From contig NC_083871.1 in the NCBI RefSeq assembly GCF_032452875.1, positions 4,253,692 to 4,317,691 on the forward strand: a stretch of 64,000 nucleotides of DNA. The letters are read 5' to 3'. Every line of letters begins with the position of its first letter. Within the stretch, counting starts at the first letter, position 1. The translations under genes and the position numbers were made by a program. Below are positions 12,273 to 23,850 of this stretch, in pieces. This DNA is from Bos javanicus. Lineage: Eukaryota > Chordata > Mammalia > Artiodactyla > Bovidae. The notes beneath the pieces were generated by a model. It did not search any database. It was not told the DNA's origin and saw only the letters and a list, made by a program, of their open reading frames with translations.

Positions 12273-12372
12273 CAGGCATCTTCCCAATCAAAATACTCTG
12301 ATCTGAAATATCCAATAGGTAAGGGAAGCAAGTTTGTCTGAGTTCTTAAGCAATCTTGTAATCTATATCAGG
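12273..12372. repeat. direct repeat copy B (~100 bp)
   Basis: This is the second copy of the unit at 11299-11397, same orientation, about 875 bp downstream. It has substitutions and a short insertion near its 3' end ('ctatatcagg' against 'tatcagg'). Confidence 0.85.
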
Positions 12373-12589
12373 TTTCCCTATTAAATCATTTTCCTTCATT
12401 TAGTCCAAGACCAAGTTTTCACAATGCAATGGTGCTGGGGAAGGAAGGGGTCAGAGAGTGTAATCTGCAGCATAGTGTGAGTATGGGTTGAAAGCAGCCA
12501 AGACCATAGGACACAAGTGCTGATGGGTCCATGTTTGGAGGCTTATATAATTACAGGCTCTTCTGTAATTATTCAAAACTGATGACAAC

Positions 12590-13010
12590 GGAAAGCGCCA
12601 AAAGTAAGCCAATGAAAAACCCAAACTCTAAGATATTTCCTTGAATAAATAAAATAATAAATATATAAACTAAATTATTCAAGAAAGGTGTTAGAAAAGC
12701 TAAAATGAAACACTAAATGAGAGCAGAAGAAATAAAGGGGACAAAAATTTTGTTTTAGAAAATAATAATCATGAAAATGTTAAATCAAAACCAGTTGCTA
12801 ATCTTTGAAAATAAGGTAAAGCAGGTAAGCATTAAATAAATCTAATCAGAAATGTAAACAAATATAGAAAACATCAAATGAGAAAGAGAATATAATCAAA
12901 GATATAGACAGAAATGAAATTTAAGAGATTTTTTACACAGAAGCATTTGCCAATTAATTTAAAGATGAACAATTTTCCAGGCAATTAATTTAGTTTAATT
13001 AACATAAAAA
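12590..13010 (+). mobile_element. possible ancient L1 ORF2 fragment
   Basis: The text is A-rich on the plus strand. It has a string resembling the L1 ORF2 section that follows the endonuclease ('ccagttgctaatctttgaaa', then 'aatctaatcagaaatg' and 'tttgccaattaattt'). Frames are destroyed. The match is by general resemblance only, so this is tentative. Confidence 0.4.
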
Positions 13011-13578
13011 ACAATGGGACCAATAACCATGGAAATGTATAAAACATATTCACAACTTGACTAAAAATGCCACATCTAAAATGTTTCACAAGTATTATCT
13101 GTCAAACAGAGATACCAGGAAAAAGTGTGGAGCACTTTGGGAACACAGAGGCAAAAAGACAAAATGCCATCTTAGCACGTAAATCCCAGTATGCAGTGAA
13201 TATTAGTTCAGCAGGGCTGGCCCAGGGGTCAGACAGCTCCAGGGGGAAAAGCATGTGACTCAAGGATATCAATAGAGAAGTGGTGTTACTAGGTCCTCCT
13301 CTACTTTCGGCAGGTAGACTTAGCCTTAGCCTGGTCTTCACCAATGAAAAATGGATGCCAGGAGACACTGGAAGACAGATTATTTTCCCTGTTCATGTCC
13401 AGAAGGAGAGAAAAGTTGACTCCTTGTCACCAGCAACTGTGATTGAAGAACTCTTTAAGTTCTTCAGCAAACTTTTTCACTTCCAGTTGGCCAAAATTGG
13501 GTCCAATATCCACTCTGACCTAATAAAGAATTGGTGGGAATCTCCTAAGTCCAGCAGGAGTCACACCTAGATGAGAGT
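13011..13578. other. unique sequence, no gene recognised
   Basis: Short frames of 63-96 codons on both strands around 13067-13570 overlap each other and have no domain I recognise. No known repeat family is visible. This may be an old unrecognised repeat or plain intergenic DNA. Confidence 0.4.
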
Positions 13579-13733
13579 ATGCATTAAAGTTTGGGTATGC
13601 TTTGGAAATGGCAACCCACTCCAGTATTCTTTCCTGGAAAATTCCATGGGCAGAGGAGCCTGGCAGGCAACAGTCCATGGGGTTGCAAGAGTTAGACATG
13701 ACTGAGCAACTAAACCACCACCATGCATTAAAG
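13579..13733 (+). mobile_element. Bov-tA SINE with exact 11-bp TSD
   Basis: A 5'-truncated Bov-tA occupies 13590-13722 ('ggcaacccactccagtatt' to 'ttagacatgactgagcaac'). It is flanked by ATGCATTAAAG at 13579-13589 and 13723-13733. The exact duplication marks a LINE-mediated insertion. Confidence 0.95.
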
Positions 13734-14280
13734 AACAAACTGGGATTTCCTTGGTTAAAAAAAATAGAATATTCAATGTTCAGTGGGCCAACAACAGACA
13801 CCACCCACTACGTGTGTTTTTCATCATCGCCTGATCCTGGTACAGCTGTTCTCAGCTTTGATCAATGCTTTTCTGGAAGAGGGTTGCACAAAGTAAAATT
13901 AACACAAGTTATCATGCAAAACAGATTTCCACAAATCATGTTATGTATTAGAGAGAGGACAAAGTGAAGCAAAATTCAAACCTAGTTAAAACTATGTGCT
14001 ACATATGAACTCCCTTAAATTTCCTTGAAAAATCCTGGACAATGGGAATTTCCTATCGGTTAAGATCTTTAATGAACCACACATCTTTTGTTATTGTTGT
14101 TTGATACCTTTCTTTTGCTCTCAAATCTGTGCCAGAAAATCTGACTAACTCAACTCTCTTTGTTCTCTTCTCACCTTTCAGAGCAAGCACTGTAGCCACG
14201 TAGGTGAACACGGCTGTCCTGGGCTCCGCTGAGAGGACTATGAGTCAGTGCTGCTACTTTGTTCCCTTGCTTAGTTTCAT
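13734..14280. other. unique sequence, no gene seen
   Basis: I see no repeat family or exon-like frame here beyond short chance frames. Confidence 0.45.
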
Positions 14281-14357
14281 TGTTGTTTTTCAGTCACTAA
14301 GTCAGGTTCGACTCTTTGCAACCCCATGAACCTCAGCATGCCTGGCTTCTCTGTCCA
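14281..14357 (-). mobile_element. Bov SINE/BovB tail fragment
   Basis: The complement of the shared Bov 3' tail: 'cagtcactaagtcaggttcg', 'ctctttgcaaccccatgaac' and 'ctgtcc'. It is too short to choose between Bov-tA and BovB. Confidence 0.8.
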
Positions 14358-15443
14358 ACACTCTTCTCCCTCTGTGCAATACTATCTTCATTGTTAGTAT
14401 GTAAATACATGATACCTTCTTGAGGAGATTAAGCTGGACAGCATATGGTAACAGTGGTTAACTTTGGATGGTGAAACTGACAGCCCTATTTAGTTTCTTC
14501 TTTGACTGTTTTTGCACATAGTAGTTGTGAAACTCTATTGACAACTGAGGTTTGGAAAATAATTTTTTTTCCGTAAGATTACACTGAATTTGCGTATTTA
14601 ATTCTCGTGTCTCCGGAGTGATTGCAAGCTTATTCTTAGGGATGGAGAAGAAGCTTTCCAATCTCTCCAGATTTTACTGGGTTTGTCTAATTTCCAAAGT
14701 ATTACAGATGGGGGGTTAGAATCTTTTTCAAACATAAAAGTCAATACACACATCTGACAATGCTTGATAACCTACTAAAACTTCCTATCTGATCTTTGAC
14801 TCCTTATTCTGGTCTTCTGGAATCTGAAAGCCATAACTTATCCTCACCTGCCTGCCCCTGTACTAGCCTGAACTGGCAAAGTGTGAAATTACACTGGGAG
14901 GTTTGTGAAATCTTCTCTGTATAGACTCACAATAGCTGTTCACCTTTAAGCAGGGTCTCTCATCCTTGCTGTGATTACCTATGGAGCAGACTTTTTTCGT
15001 TTGCTTTATTTCTTCTCCCTATTTTGTCCTGAATTTTTCACTAATTTGTTCTTCTTCATTAGGGGATGAAGTATATTCTCAAATACTCTATCTGTGCTAT
15101 TCAATCCGCAGGTGGAAAATAAGAGCTAGAAAGAGGTCTGACGATGATATGCATCCATGTTGCCATGCACCTCATCTCTTTCTCAGTGGAGAAGATATAC
15201 ATCCTGTTCACATGGAACAAGAATCCACCCAGAGAAAATGGTTATACTTGCAAAACAGTTTGGTACAAAGCTGTCTGCAAAGAAAGATACTAAAAGTGAG
15301 ATTTGATAAGGAGCTATGCAATTGCTTAGACACATTCGATTTCCCTCTGAGGTAAGCTTGTAAGGTTCGGGGAAAATAGGTGTTTTGCAGATGCTTGCTT
15401 AAAGCTAGAAGATTCCACACATGATTTTTTCTGTCTATTCTGT
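14358..15443. other. unique sequence with a 124-codon frame of unknown meaning
   Basis: The longest frame here (plus strand, 14981-15355) shows no domain I recognise. Its N-terminal part is hydrophobic simply because the DNA is T-rich. I see no repeat and no supporting exon structure, so I do not call a gene. Confidence 0.4.
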
Positions 15444-15858
15444 TGCTGCTCAGTCACTCAGTAGTGTCTGACTCTTTGTGACCCCATGGACTGAAGCATG
15501 CCGGGTGTCCCTGTCCTTCACCTTCTCCCGGAGCTTGCTCAAACTCACGTCCATTGAGTCCGTGATACCATTCAACCATCTCATCCTCTATTGCCCCCAT
15601 CTCCTCCTGTCTTCAATCTTTCCTAGCATCAGGGTCTTTTCTAATGAGTCGGTTCTTCGCATCAGGTGGCCAAAGTATTGGAGCTTCAGCTTCAGCATCA
15701 GTCCTTCCAATGAACATTCAGGGTTGTTTACTTTTAGGACTGATTGGTTTCACCTTGCAGTCCAAGGGACTTCAAGAGTCTTCTCCAACACCACAGTTCA
15801 AAAACATCAATTCTTTGACACTCAGCCTTCTTTATGGTCCAACTCTCACATCCATGCA
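15444..15858 (-). mobile_element. BovB LINE 3' fragment
   Basis: The complement of the last ~415 bases of BovB ('cagtcactcagtagtgtctg' to 'ccaactctcacatccatgca'). It covers the C-terminal coding region after RT. It is truncated exactly where the next BovB copy begins, giving two head-to-tail minus-strand copies. Confidence 0.93.
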
Positions 15859-16945
15859 TTCAGTTCAGTTCAGTTCAGTCACTCAGTCATCTCCGACTCT
15901 TTGTGACCCCACAAACCGCAGCACACCAGGCCTCCCTGTCCATCACCAACTCCTGGAGTTTACCCAAACTCATGTCCATTGAATCGGTGATGCCATCTAA
16001 CCATCTCATCCTCTGTTGTCCCCTTCTCCTCCTGCATTCAATCTTTCCAAACATCAGGGTCTTTTCAAATGAGTCAGCTCTTCACATCAGGTGGCCAAAG
16101 TATTGGAGTTTCAGCTTCAACATCAGTCCTTCCAATGCACACCCAGGACTGATTTCCTTTAGGATGGACTGCTTGGATCTCCTTGCAGTCCAAGGGACTC
16201 TCAAGAGTCTTCTCCAACACCACAGTTCAAAAGCATCAATTCTTCTACTCTCACCTTTCCTTATAGTCCAACTCTCACATCCATACATGACTACTGGAAA
16301 AACCATAGCCTTGACTAGATGGACCTTTGTTGACAAAGTAATGTCTCTGCTTTTTAATACGCTGTCTAGGTTGGTCATAACTTTCCTTTCAAGGAGTAAG
16401 CGTCTTTTAATTTCATGGCTGCAGTCACCATCTGCAGTGATTTTGGCACCCAAGACAATAAAGTCTCTCACTGTTTCCATTGTTTCCCCATCTATTTGCC
16501 ATGACGTGTTGGGACTGGATGCCATGATCTTCATTTTTTTCAATGTCAAGTTTAAAGCCAGCCTTTTCACTCTCCTCTTTCACTTTCATCAAGAGGCTCT
16601 TTAGTTCTTAGCTTTCTGCCATCAGGGTGGTGTCATCTGCATATCTGAGATTGTTGGTATTTCTCCCAGAAATCTTGATTTTAGCTTGTGCCTCATCCAG
16701 CCTGTCATGTTACATGATGTATTCTGTGTATAAGCTAAATAAGCTGAGTGACAATATACAGACTTGATATGCTCCTTTCCCAATTTGATCCAGTCCGTTG
16801 TTCCATGTCCTTTTCTAACTGTAGCTTCTTGAGTTGCATACAGGTTTCTTAGGAGGGAGGTAAGGTGATCTGGTAATCCCATTTCTTTAAGAATTTTCCA
16901 GTTTTTTGTGATCCCACAGTTAAAGGCTTTAGTGTACTCAATGTA
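15859..16945 (-). mobile_element. BovB LINE, ~1.1 kb 3' portion
   Basis: It begins with the CAGTT-repeat tail complement at 15859 and runs through the C-terminal region and the YADD-containing RT region. It ends around 16945, where matching stops in the RT motif A area. The frame at 16082-16570 is the longest intact part. Confidence 0.93.
16082..16570 (-). pseudogene. BovB ORF remnant (C-terminal region after RT)
   Basis: A 162-codon frame covers the region after RT motif C. Recognisable strings include SSPNTSWQIDGETMETV, TADGDCSHEIKRRLLL and KAMVFPVVMYGCESW, which recur in the other BovB copies. It lacks endonuclease and RT active-site motifs and is a broken piece of the single long BovB ORF. 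Confidence 0.85.
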
Positions 16946-17642
16946 CCAATTCTTAGTGACCAACTGTTTTTCTTTATTTCTGTGGGTATTAGTGCATACT
17001 TCTTTGTCCTTTGCCTTAATTGTGTTCTCTTTGGAAAATGTGTTAAATATCCCTTACCAATTCAACTCCAACTTAATTTAGTCTGTCCCTGAAATCCAGT
17101 GTGCATTCCCTCCAGATTAATGACCCTTAAACAGTTAAGAAGTTTTTAATGCCACTGACAGTTCCCATGACCCTAGGAAATGCTCTATTAAGTAGATGAT
17201 TAAACTTAGATGTTGCCACCTCAATTTTAATGTCTTCTACAACCCTGTCGTATGTCAAAATACCTATTGGTTCAAGACAAATTGATTTGAATGATATTAG
17301 GAAGATTTTCTGCAAGGAAGAAAGAGAGTGCTTATCTGTGATTGGTCAGAGAAGATTCATGAAGGTGAAGCCAATATCTTGACTGCAACCATAGGTGGGT
17401 CCACAGGTGGGGGTGGCAGCTGCCTGTGAAGGACCTCAGCAAAGGCACGCAGAGGGGAGGGATTTAGATTACAGCAAGGACCTGCTGTCCACTGGCTACT
17501 GGAAAGACTTTAGGAAAAGAAGATGTAGTGAAGAGTACTAATACTTTGTCTACTGGCAAGTGAACACTGCCATGCGTGTCTCTGAAATCCTGTTTGGGAA
17601 TCCATGGAGATATTGCCCAGTCTTCAGCACTCTTGGAAGGCA
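16946..17642. other. unique sequence, no gene seen
   Basis: I see no repeat or exon in this interval. Short minus-strand frames (17127-17315, 17464-17667) carry no known domain. Confidence 0.45.
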
Positions 17643-17895
17643 GTTTAGTATAGTAGCTAAGAACCAAGGATCTGCAGTCTGACCCCAGGGGTTCTTGTCC
17701 CAGGTCTGTACCCTACTAGCCAGGTTACCTTGGATACAATGCTTAACCTCTTATGCCTCAGTTTCCACATCTGTAGAAGATGATATTAATTCTGTCTGCT
17801 TCCTAAGATTTTTATAATGGTTAAGTAAGTTATTGTAAGCAAAGCACTTAAAACAGTATCTGGCTAACAAATGTTAGCTATGATGATGATAATAA
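17643..17895 (+). repeat. MIR SINE
   Basis: This is a nearly complete MIR. It has the tRNA-like start ('tagtatagtagctaagaac'), the core ('actagccaggttaccttgga', 'cctcagtttccacatctgta') and the LINE-like end ('acagtatctggctaacaaat', 'gttagctatgatgat'). It is an ancient mammalian SINE with typical divergence. Confidence 0.92.
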
Positions 17896-19924
17896 GAAGA
17901 AGAACATTTTTACTTTCCCAGTGGATTGTACTGATCCTCACGATAGAGTCTATTATTCAACTGATGCATTGCATGATCCAGGCATCGATTTCATGTTCAG
18001 AAAATGCTTTCTTTTCTTATTTATAATATGGTGATGAAAATCAAAGCAAAATCTATCATAGAGGAGAACACAACAGCTGGCCAAGTCTGCTCTGATTTCC
18101 TTGGGGATCCAGACGAAGAAAGAATTAAGACTCAGGAGAAAATAAAAGAAAGATTTAGGGAAAGAAATGGAGACTAGATGATCTTACATTCCAATGAGAA
18201 AAGGCACTTCAATTTTATTTGGCTCCTGCTGAACTACTTTCCCTTAAGAAGATCCTTAAGAAACTAAATTTAAGCACAAGTTAAATCAGAGACTGGAAAG
18301 CCAGCTACTGTAGTATTTTTATACCACTTGACTTCCCTAAAGATATTCAGAAATTTTATGGCCACGGAGAGTCCGACTAGGAATTCAACGCAGAACTAGA
18401 ACTTGAGGTGAATAAAGGTGAGAAAGTTATTACCCAGTTTTGGGAATAAGGGGAATTTGATTCCGAGGGTCAATATTACTAACTTTTGTTTTCTTCTGAT
18501 GAAATCACTGAAATGTTTGTACATGCCTTAGGGAGAGCTCTGATGTTAGGTGATAAAATAAATGGGACATTCAAGAAAGAATAGCTGTCTGTAGGTACTG
18601 TGAGGTTAAGAAATATGTATGTTCTCTAAATGGAATGGGCAAAGGCTATAATACGGTGTGTAAATCAAAACCAGCAGAGCACACTGAAAGTCCTGGTAAG
18701 GATTTCATTCTCTTTATCTGTATGTCTATGCACGTGTGCATTCATGTCCTAGTGTGTGTGGCTCACAGTTTGCTGGGCTGAGCTGGGTGGGAATTGTAAT
18801 CTATGCTTAGGGGCAAGTCAGCCAGCATACAGCGGTGCCGAGGCGTATTGCATTGAAACTCAGGGCAGTATACTGACAAGAGGCCTCAGGAGGACTCAGA
18901 CCCCAGACAACCTTTGTCACTCTCTCTGGGAGTCACTAACACATAAAAATGACAATCATTGCTTAATGGGTGAGCAGTTAGAGATGCCTTTAATTTTAAG
19001 ATTCATTTCTCTCCAGAATTTTGAGATTTATTTCTGTCCAGTTCTGGTGACCTGCTGGTTGAGTAAGCTCATTAGCAAATGGATAATCCAGGGTTTTTCC
19101 AGTCCCTGGAAACCAGCACACTGCTGCAGAGAAATAAAGTTCTGCATTTTCCATAATACCCCAACTTAAACTGAGCAAAAGTTCTGACATGCTGCCAGGT
19201 TTCAACCAATCAGCTTCAAAGTAACTGTAGCAAAAATGCTAGGTATTTTCTAGAAAATGTTTAATTTTTCACAAGATTCTAAGTGGCATATCATTTACTG
19301 TTTAAAAGGCTCAATTAGGTTGAAAAAATCAATTCTCAAATCTCAGTTGCTTGTACTGATGACAACTTAAATCAGCTTTTCCCATAATTTTTTCACAAGG
19401 AGCATGAAGGGTCTTCAATGATAGAGGGTATTTAAAAATATGGTTGGTGGATGTATTTATGGAAGCATGTCTGATCCTGACACTTCTGGAAAGGTCCATG
19501 GAGAAACCTCTCAAGGAAAAATTACAAATGTTTGCATGTGTTAGCTGTCAACCACTGCACAGCAAATGGTCCCCGAATTATTCACTCCGATTCTGTGGTC
19601 AGGAATTTGGAGGCAGTTTAGCTGGGTGGTTCCAACTCGGTATTTCTCAGAAGCTTGCAGTGTACATCCATCAGTTGGCCCAGGAGCCCTCTGGAGATCT
19701 GACTGAGCTTGAAGGATCTACCTCTGAGGTACTTCCCAGGCCTATCAGATCCATGCAGGAATGTGCTCTTTGTCACCTGGACATGGAGCTCTGTGATGCT
19801 GTCTTAGAGACCAAATGGGAGCTGCAGTGTTGTTGGTGACCTAACAGAGTGGTACTCAGCTTGCACAGTGGCTTCTGTGAACCCCCCTGCTGACATTTAC
19901 CAGTAGTGCAATCCCTCTCCTGTG
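17896..19924. other. unique sequence, no gene recognised
   Basis: About 2 kb has no repeat I can name. Frames at 18756-19169 and 19444-19839 (131-137 codons) are the longest, but they show no domain, no signal peptide and no neighbouring exon-like structure. I judge them chance frames. Confidence 0.45.
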
Positions 19925-20392
19925 TGTGGATTAGACCTTAACTTGCTTTAATGAATAGAACATGACAAGAGTGATGTGATGTCCCTTTTGAGATTAGGTT
20001 ATAAAATACCCAGACTTTGGTCCTGCTCAAGCACATCCTCTCTCTATCTATCTTTCTCCTCCTTCTCCATCTCCTCCTTTTCACTTGCTTCTTTGGATAA
20101 AGCAAGCTGCTGTGCTGTGGGACTCCCTATGGAGTATATCACAGGACAAGTATCTTTGGACACCCTTTAACCAACAGAGAGGGAAAGACCAAGGCCCTTA
20201 GTCCAACAGCTTATGAAGAGCTGAATGCTGCCAGGAAACACCAGGCTAGGTTTGGGCCCCCATCTTTAGTCAAGCCTTAAGGTGTCTGCAGCCTTATGAG
20301 AGACCCAGAGCCACAGGTCTTAGATAAACACTTTTGATTCCAGACCCACAGACACTGGGAGATTATAAATGTGTATTTTAGGGACATTTATT
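19925..20392 (+). mobile_element. MaLR (MLT1-type) LTR
   Basis: Landmarks occur in order: 'agagtgatgtgatgtccctt', 'gaggttataaaa'-like 'taggttataaaata', 'agtcaagccttaaggtg', 'tgagagacccagagcca' and 'gattataaatgtgtatttt'. These match the layout of MLT1-type LTRs. The boundaries are uncertain. Confidence 0.72.
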
Positions 20393-20452
20393 ATGCAAAC
20401 ATAGGTATCTAATATGTCTTGGTATCACTCAGCATCATGTTTGCTGTATCCT

Positions 20453-21645
20453 ATGGCTTGCTGGTTTTAGAAAAGGCAGAGGAACCAGAGATCAAATTGC
20501 CAACATCCACTGGATCATGGAAAAAGCAAGAGAGTTCCAGAAAATCATCTATTTCTGCTTTATTGACTATGCCAAAGCCTTTGACTGTGTGGATCACAAT
20601 AAACTGTGGAAAATTCTGAAAGAGATGGGAATACCAGACCACCTGATCTGCCTCTTGAGAAATTTGTATGCAGGTCAGGAAGCAACAGTTAGAACTGGAC
20701 ATGGAACAACAGACTGGTTCCAAATAGGAAAAGGAGTTCGTCAAGGCTGTATATTGTCACCCTGCTTATTTAACTTCTATGAAGAGTACATCATGAGAAA
20801 CGCTGGACTGGAAGAAACACAAACTGGAATCAAGATTGCCGAGAGAAATATCAATAACCTCAGATATGCAGATGACACCACCCTTATGGCAGAAAGTGAA
20901 GAGGAACTAAAAAGCCTCTTGATGAAAGTGAAAGTGGAGAATGAAAAAGTTGGCTTAAAGCTCAACATTCAGAAAATGAAGATCATGGCATCCAGTCCCA
21001 CCACTTCATGGGAAATAGATGGGGAAACAGTGGAAACAGTGTCAGACTTTATTTTTCTGGGCTCCAAAATCACTGCAGATGGTGACTGCAGCCATGAAAT
21101 TAGAAGACGCGCACTCCTTGGAAGGAAAGTTATGACCAACCTACATAGCATATTGAAAAACAAAGACATTACTTTGCCAACAAAGGTCCATCTAGTCAAG
21201 GCTATGGTTTTTCCTGTGGTCATGTATGGATGTGAGAGTTGGACTGTGAAGAAGGCTGAGCGCTGAAGAATTGATGCTTTTGAACTGTGGTGTTGGAGAA
21301 GACTCTTGAGAGTCCCTTGGACTGCAAGGGGATCCAACCAGTCCATTCTGAAGGAGCTCTGCCCTGGGATTTCTTTGGAAGGAATGATGGTGAAGCTGAA
21401 ACTCCAGTACTTTGGCCACCTCATGGGAAGAGTTGACTCTGATGCTGGGAGGGATTGGGGGCAGGAGGAGAAGGGGACGACGAAGGATGAGATGGCTGGA
21501 TGGCATCTCTGACTCGATGGACGTGAGTCTGAGTGAACTCCAGGAGTTGGTGATGGACAGGGAGGCCTGGCATGCTGCGATTCATGGGGTCGCAAAGAGT
21601 CGGACACGACTGAGCGACTGATCTGATCTCATCTGATGGCTTGCT
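20453..21645 (+). mobile_element. BovB LINE, 5'-truncated, with exact 10-bp TSD
   Basis: BovB sequence runs from 20463 to 21635 and is flanked by ATGGCTTGCT at 20453-20462 and 21636-21645. The last three bases of the left repeat (GCT) also fit the BovB sequence at this junction, a microhomology often seen at truncated 5' ends. The copy keeps RT motif A onward and the complete 3' end. It looks young because one frame stays open for 249 codons. Confidence 0.96.
20517..21266 (+). pseudogene. BovB reverse transcriptase fragment (249 codons)
   Basis: This is the longest BovB frame in the window. RT motif A is at about residues 15-23 (FIDYAKAFD, acidic residue D17). Motif C, YADD, is at residues 117-120 with both aspartates present. 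The C-terminal part ends KAMVFPVVMYGCESWTVKK. The stop at 21264-21266 (TGA) sits where other copies read CGA, for example 49522-49524 ('gagcaccgaagaatt'). It is therefore probably a CpG-to-TpG change. The N-terminal endonuclease and first RT motifs are missing through 5' truncation, so no mobile product is expected. Confidence 0.93.
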
Positions 21646-22084
21646 CAGGTCAGCCCTGTCCCCTGCAGGAGGCGGATGTGGAGGTATGCATACCTGGAGA
21701 CAAGGATCACTGGGAGGTCTGTTGCCTACCACACTGTACACTGTGCTTACTTAATGATGGGCTCCAAGATAAAGCTGTAAAAAGGAAGGGTAATTTTGAT
21801 TCACTTCTGTTCAAAGATGTGACAAAATACTTAGGGTAAATAGAAAAAAAAGGTACCAGGTACCAGAATATTGAGCTAGATTGTAACCCGCTTTCTCCAT
21901 AAGGGAAGCTGATACAGCTTCTGTGAGGTGTGGGGCTCATGCTGGAGGGGACAATGGGAGCAAGACCAGGGCCCATTTTACTAGAACCATCTCCATGAAT
22001 ACATTTTTATGCAGTACTGTGAAATGACAGTGCAAAACATTAGCAACTTCGTGACAACTGATTGCACCCTATGAACTATAATTT
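21646..22084. other. unique sequence, no gene seen
   Basis: I see no known repeat. Short frames only. Confidence 0.45.
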
Positions 22085-22365
22085 TTATTCAATGTTATTT
22101 TAAAATCTTGGTAAAAGTCCATAGTGAACTATATAGTTCACCGGCACTAGGTTCACTCACATTCTTGTGCAAATGCCGCCGTCAGCCATCTCCCGAATGT
22201 TGCACCTTCCTAGACTGGAACCCTGTCCCCATTCCATTCTCCCTCCTCAGCCTTCACCTTCAGTCTCCAGCATCTACAAAGGTACTTTCTGACTCTGTGA
22301 ATTTGACTAGTCTAGGTAACTCATATAAGTGGAATCACATACTATTTGCCAGCACCTAATGAATA
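22085..22365 (-). mobile_element. old L1 3' UTR fragment
   Basis: The complement of an L1MC/ME-type 3' UTR: 'cactaggttcactcacattc', 'ttgtgcaaatgccgccgtca', 'tgaatttgactagtctaggt' and 'aagtggaatcacatactatt'. The order is typical of these old 3' ends. Confidence 0.8.
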
Positions 22366-22394
22366 TTGGTAGTACATATACTGTTAACTTTATT

Positions 22395-22487
22395 TTCTTT
22401 TATGATCTTTATTTTTTTTAATTTATTTTATTTTATTTTATTTTATTTTTAAACTTTACAATATTGTATTAGTTTTGCCAAATATAA
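22395..22487 (-). mobile_element. young L1 3' end with A-rich tail (TTTTA)n
   Basis: A run of TTTTA units (complement of a TAAAA tail) is followed by 'actttacaatattgtatt' and 'agttttgcca'. This is the complement of the extreme 3' end of ruminant L1, seen in plus orientation at about 61496-61550. Confidence 0.85.
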
Positions 22488-23389
22488 CTTTAAAAACACA
22501 TTCCAATAAATTACAGTCTTTGAATGGAGTGAGAATTGGCCTTTGATGAGATTAGGAAAACTGAACGTACCACCAGGAAAGAATCAAGGAGCCACACAGA
22601 GTGATAAGAGCACTAACCTGGACAGGTGGAAAACTTTCCTGAACACAGTTCTGTTAGCTAACTCCTTTGTTATCAACTATAAAGCTGTAATAACTTTGGT
22701 TTTCGTGTATACTCCATTGTATACATTACTTTTGGCTTTTTTGTTTCTGTTTTGTTTTTATTTGATTTAGCTTAGTTTTCTGTTTTTAGAATTATCAATT
22801 AGAAAATCAAACTAAAGGGTGCTCTTGGCAATATCCCTGGTGACCTCCACATTGTCAAACTCAGTTACAGGTCCTCACCTCCCTCCACTGGCTATCACAG
22901 CTGATCACTCGATCCTTCTGAAAATATCCCTCCTACTTTCCAAGATACTCCACTCTGCTGCTTTTCTTTCTAGCTCATAAGATGTTAGTTTTCAATTTCT
23001 TGTCTGCATCTGCACATCTCTCAGGATCTCAGAGTTGGAACACCCAAGAGTCCAATCCTCGGACTGCATGCTTAGGCTCTATGTGCATCTTCTATGTCTG
23101 ATGACACTGTGCACCTGTTTGAGCACCGATCTTGCACTTGAACCCACCTTCTTCCTTGATAGTCCAGATGGTGACAAATACCTTGAACTCAACATGCTCT
23201 GAACTAAACTCCTGCTCTTCCCCTCACCCCAACTCTACCCCAAATCCCCTTCCTTCCTCTGTCTCACTTGATAGCCATGCCAGATTCCAATCCTGGAGTT
23301 TTTTCCAACGGAACCACATTTAGTTCTGTCTCTCACATAATACATTCATTCCCAGTAATAAAACTCCTTCTATTCTACCTTCAAAATAT
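22488..23389. other. unique sequence, no gene seen
   Basis: T-rich then C-rich intergenic DNA. I see no repeat family or exon-like frame. Confidence 0.45.
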
Positions 23390-23627
23390 ACCCAGAAGCT
23401 AACCATTTATCACCACCATTGCTGCCACCTAACACAGGTCACCATCATCCTTTACCCAGATTATTGGTGTCAATGACTGAATAGTCTCTGAGTTTATCTC
23501 TGAACTTTATAGTCTATTTTCAGTTGGCAGTAAGTGTAATCCTTTTAAAGTAATTGGTATTACATCAGTTTGCAGACTACACTCCTCCTTGGCTTCCTAT
23601 CATCCTCAGGTAATTACCCAAGCCCAA

Positions 23628-23850
23628 CAAGCTGCAGTCCATGGGGTCACGAAGAGTCGGACATGACTGAGCGACTTCCCTTTCACTTTTCACTTTCATG
23701 CTTTGGAGAAGGAAATAGCAACCCACTCCAGTGTTCTTGCCTGGAGAATCCCAGGGATAGGGCAGCCTGGTAGACTGCCATCTATGAGGTCACACAGAGT
23801 CAGACACGACTGAAGTGACTTAGCAGCAGCAGCAGCAGCAGCAGCAACAA
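23628..23850 (+). mobile_element. Bov-A2 SINE
   Basis: Two Bov-A units are joined by the linker 'ttcacttttcactttcatgc', which is diagnostic of Bov-A2. The first unit is truncated at its 5' end. The second ends 'acacgactgaagtgacttag' followed by an AGC microsatellite. Confidence 0.93.
23822..23845. repeat. (AGC)8 microsatellite
   Basis: Eight AGC units form the tail of the Bov-A2. AGC tails on Bov-A2 copies are a common source of ruminant microsatellites. Confidence 0.95.

Noticed and set aside
14981..15355. 124-codon frame with hydrophobic N-terminus as a secreted protein
   Set aside because: Hydrophobicity follows from T-rich DNA; there is no recognisable domain and no supporting structure.
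15478..16604. Long plus-strand frames of 142-256 codons (also 21.0-21.6, 38.0-38.5, 52.1-52.7 and 59.1-59.6 kb)
   Set aside because: They are antisense shadows of minus- or plus-strand BovB coding sequence; the real homology is in the opposite frame.
19444..19839. 131-codon plus-strand frame that could be a gene
   Set aside because: It has no domain, no homology I recognise, no start context or exon structure, and ends beside a MaLR LTR. Length alone is within chance for this window.
23822..23845. Coding CAG/AGC repeat
   Set aside because: It is the tail of a Bov-A2 SINE, not part of an exon.
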